From: Cardiocondyla obscurior
Taxonomy: Eukaryota > Arthropoda > Insecta > Hymenoptera > Formicidae
Length of the DNA: 64,000 nucleotides
Direction of reading: 5' to 3'
Assembly: GCF_019399895.1 (NCBI RefSeq)
Contig: NC_091865.1
Coordinates: 8,065,001 to 8,129,000 of the forward strand
Shown here: positions 62,053-64,000 of the stretch, one piece after another
How positions within the stretch are numbered: position 1 is the first letter of the stretch
Layout: the number at the start of each line of letters is the position of its first letter
Position numbers and translations under genes: made by a program
The notes under the pieces: model-generated
What the model was told of the DNA's origin: nothing
The model's database searches: none
The model's input: only the letters and a program-made list of their open reading frames with translations

Positions 62053-63120
62053 AGGTAACGGAGCTCATATAACCGCGTCCCGAGTCTGCTTTCCCACCCA
62101 CTTTCCTTTTTTTTCAACGTCATCTGCGCCCGATTATTTCGAATATTGTATCGAATATTAATTTTAATATATTCTGTGTGTAATCGTTAGATAACGATTA
62201 AATGAAGTAAATAATATCTAATATTTGCAATATCCCGTTTACTTGAAATTTTAATATTTTTGTTTATTAGAAAATTTCGTAAAAGTTTATAAATGCAATA
62301 AGTCGCAATTTTTTTTTCTTTCTTTAACGCCGCGGTTTTTCTTTTATCGCGAAAAAATAGCCGCGCGACAGCTATATGGGTCTGATTAAAATGCATAAAT
62401 TCTAACAATAAGCTATGAACGCTGACGTTATCGGACGTACGTCGGACGAGCTATGCTTTCTCGCTTGTATGTTTCATTAAACTGGAATTCCTATATATCG
62501 CTAACGTTTGCACACGCTGAAAACTTGGGGAAAACAGATTTGGTACGATGGGCAGAAAATTGCGTCTCATCCAATTTTCCGTACGTGTAACCGAACACAG
62601 AGCGTTCGATCTATCCCTGGTGTGTCCGCGCGCGCCAAAAATTTCATTTCGATTTTATTATTCGCTTTTTTAAACTCGCTGGAGAAGGGAATGGCATCAA
62701 AATCGATCTGCCTTGGGCCACGTTAAAACAGAGAGCGAAACATTTTAACAGCGAAACTTCCATTTCGATATCAGCTCCGACGATTTGTGCGGGGAAACAG
62801 GTGTAATCTGTTTAAAGTAACTATTTATTGCGAGATCAAGATTACAACTATTATCATAAATTAAAGATATTCAAGATTTTATTTTGTCATGAATTTCTGA
62901 TCGAGTCTCACGCGCAAAAAAAAAAGAAAAAAAAATATGTTATCTTTATAATTATTGACATCGCATCAGGCAAATGTTTCCCTAAACTTTTGTTCTCTTT
63001 GAACGGAGAAATCAATTTGCAATTCTATTAATCCCTGTTAATTACCGATTAATCTGTTTATTGCTTCCGCTACGGTTAATTAGTAAACAGGCAATCTTGT
63101 TAATTAATCATGAAACGTTA

Positions 63121-63149
63121 GGTCTTTTCTTTTCGTGAACCAGGTGAAA
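63121..63149 (+). other. Weak acceptor-donor fusion, possible recursive splice site
   Basis: GGTCTTTTCTTTTCGTGAAC gives a good pyrimidine tract, followed by CAG (63141-63143) and directly by GTGAAA (63144-63149). The donor half is poor because position +5 is A, not G. It is listed because it is on the same strand as the stronger sites at 36987 and 42507. Confidence 0.2.
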
Positions 63150-63790
63150 TATCCGTTCACAAAGGTACGACGCCCAAAGTACACACGGACAAAGTGCATT
63201 TACGTTGCATTTACGTCGCTCTTGCTCTCGCAGTTGACTCGAATTCTTTAGCGGTCGCGCGCGAATTCTTTATGAGGACCTGCCGCTCGGAGTTTATCGG
63301 ATGACCCAGTGGCCCTTTGACCCCGAATGGCCGGCGTGCATACAACGTGTGATGCATTGCCGGCCTCGTACAAGCCTCGTTTGCAGCGTGCAGCCATCTA
63401 GGACGACAGACACCAACCTCCGTCTGTGAACTTTTCACAACGAGAAAAGCTCGACTGGTACCGAGGCTGCGTCAGCGATAAATCTTGACGTTACTCTCGG
63501 AAATATTTATACTTTTTGGGTAGAAATTATTTTCACTATAGCTGAATAATAGAAGTCTAACGATATCTCTCTTTTTTCCCACGCAAGACTGATTTGTTTC
63601 CTTTGCGCGAAAATTTTTTACTTCACCGCAAGAGAAATAATGTTACGGCTATAACAGATTACTTCTATAAAATTTATTCTCATAGAGATTAATGTACAAG
63701 ATAAGTAACGTCATCGCGTTTCCTCAAACGCTTGGTAATCGTTGTTCATCGCAACGCATTTTACTTTTAATCGTATCCTTCCGCGAGTAT

Positions 63791-63810
63791 GGGGAGGGGA
63801 GGGGGGGAGG
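63791..63810 (+). other. Potential G-quadruplex motif, single-base loops
   Basis: G4 A G4 A G7 A G2. The G7 run can supply the third and fourth triplets, and the first loops are one A each. It lies about 100 bp before a GGC repeat in a GC-rich patch. Confidence 0.65.
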
Positions 63811-63911
63811 CCCGCCGCTTCGGCGTGGCGTTTAATCTGACGAAATTGCCACTTTGTCCGTCCGTAATGAGTTCTCACGTCGCGACGGGGCATTATGATC
63901 GACGAGGGCCG

Positions 63912-63938
63912 ACGGCGGCGGCGGCGGAGGCGGTGGCG
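63912..63938. repeat. (GGC)n microsatellite
   Basis: CGGCGGCGGCGGCGGAGGCG, then GTGGCG, about nine units with two substitutions. Confidence 0.82.
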
Positions 63939-64000
63939 CAAAGAAGATAGAGATAAAGAATGTCGAGAGCGAGACGAATTAAGTTCTCAACTCCATTCAA

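Larger units (their letters stand above)
62056..64000. other. Non-coding end of window
   Basis: AT-rich DNA to about 62450 and 62810-63120 is followed by a CpG-rich patch (63180-63480) and a GC-rich end (63770-63940). Frames at 62508-62726 (plus), 63211-63438 (minus) and 63711-63941 (minus) have no supporting context. The block holds one acceptor/donor fusion, a G4 motif and a GGC repeat, listed separately. Confidence 0.5.

Overview
The window looks like non-coding nuclear DNA from an insect, most likely a hymenopteran and possibly an ant. This is a judgement of style, not a database match. The grounds are an AT-rich background broken by CpG-rich islands, abundant CGT/GTC, CGAA and CCGA microsatellites, many A/T homopolymers, and a mariner-type terminal repeat (CAGGGTG... 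flanked by TA). I found no prokaryotic signals, no rRNA, no convincing tRNA, no CRISPR array and no intact transposase.

No complete protein-coding gene can be supported. The longest open frames are about 160 codons. My rough estimate, assuming about 5% stops per codon, is that a 64-kb six-frame scan should give several chance frames of around 130 codons. Long frames often overlap on both strands inside CpG-rich islands, which is typical of chance. The simplest reading is a long intron or an intergenic stretch. A few exon-like pieces are listed at low confidence: a phase-compatible minus-strand pair at 15091-15178 and 16691-16750, a plus-strand frame with a splice donor at 61774-62052, a plus-strand frame at 50807-51085, and a minus-strand 128-codon frame at 9093-9479.

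Layout. 1-1.9 kb is AT-rich with nothing coding. 1929-2290 is a clear foldback MITE with arms of about 170 bp and TA flanks. 2.3-9 kb holds GC islands, small perfect hairpins and a C-rich tract. 9-17 kb holds the weak exon candidates, palindromes and a 28-bp MITE-like remnant. 17-36 kb holds a G-quadruplex motif, (GTC)n repeats, a 42-nt hairpin, poly-A tracts and simple repeats. 36.9-37.0 kb holds an acceptor fused directly to a donor, the signature of a recursive-splicing ratchet point. 42.5 kb has a second such site and a single-base-loop C-rich quadruplex motif. 44-48 kb is CpG-rich with purine or pyrimidine tracts. 51-62 kb has polypyrimidine and polypurine tracts and simple repeats. 61.6-62.1 kb is an isolated GC-richer patch with a protein-like frame. 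The end carries another ratchet-like site and a G4 motif.

The most interesting hypothesis is that several plus-strand acceptor/donor fusions (3272/3273, 36986/36987, 42506/42507, 63143/63144) mark stepwise removal of one very long plus-strand intron. The 36986/36987 site is by far the best. The minus-strand exon candidates would then belong to a nested gene or be chance.
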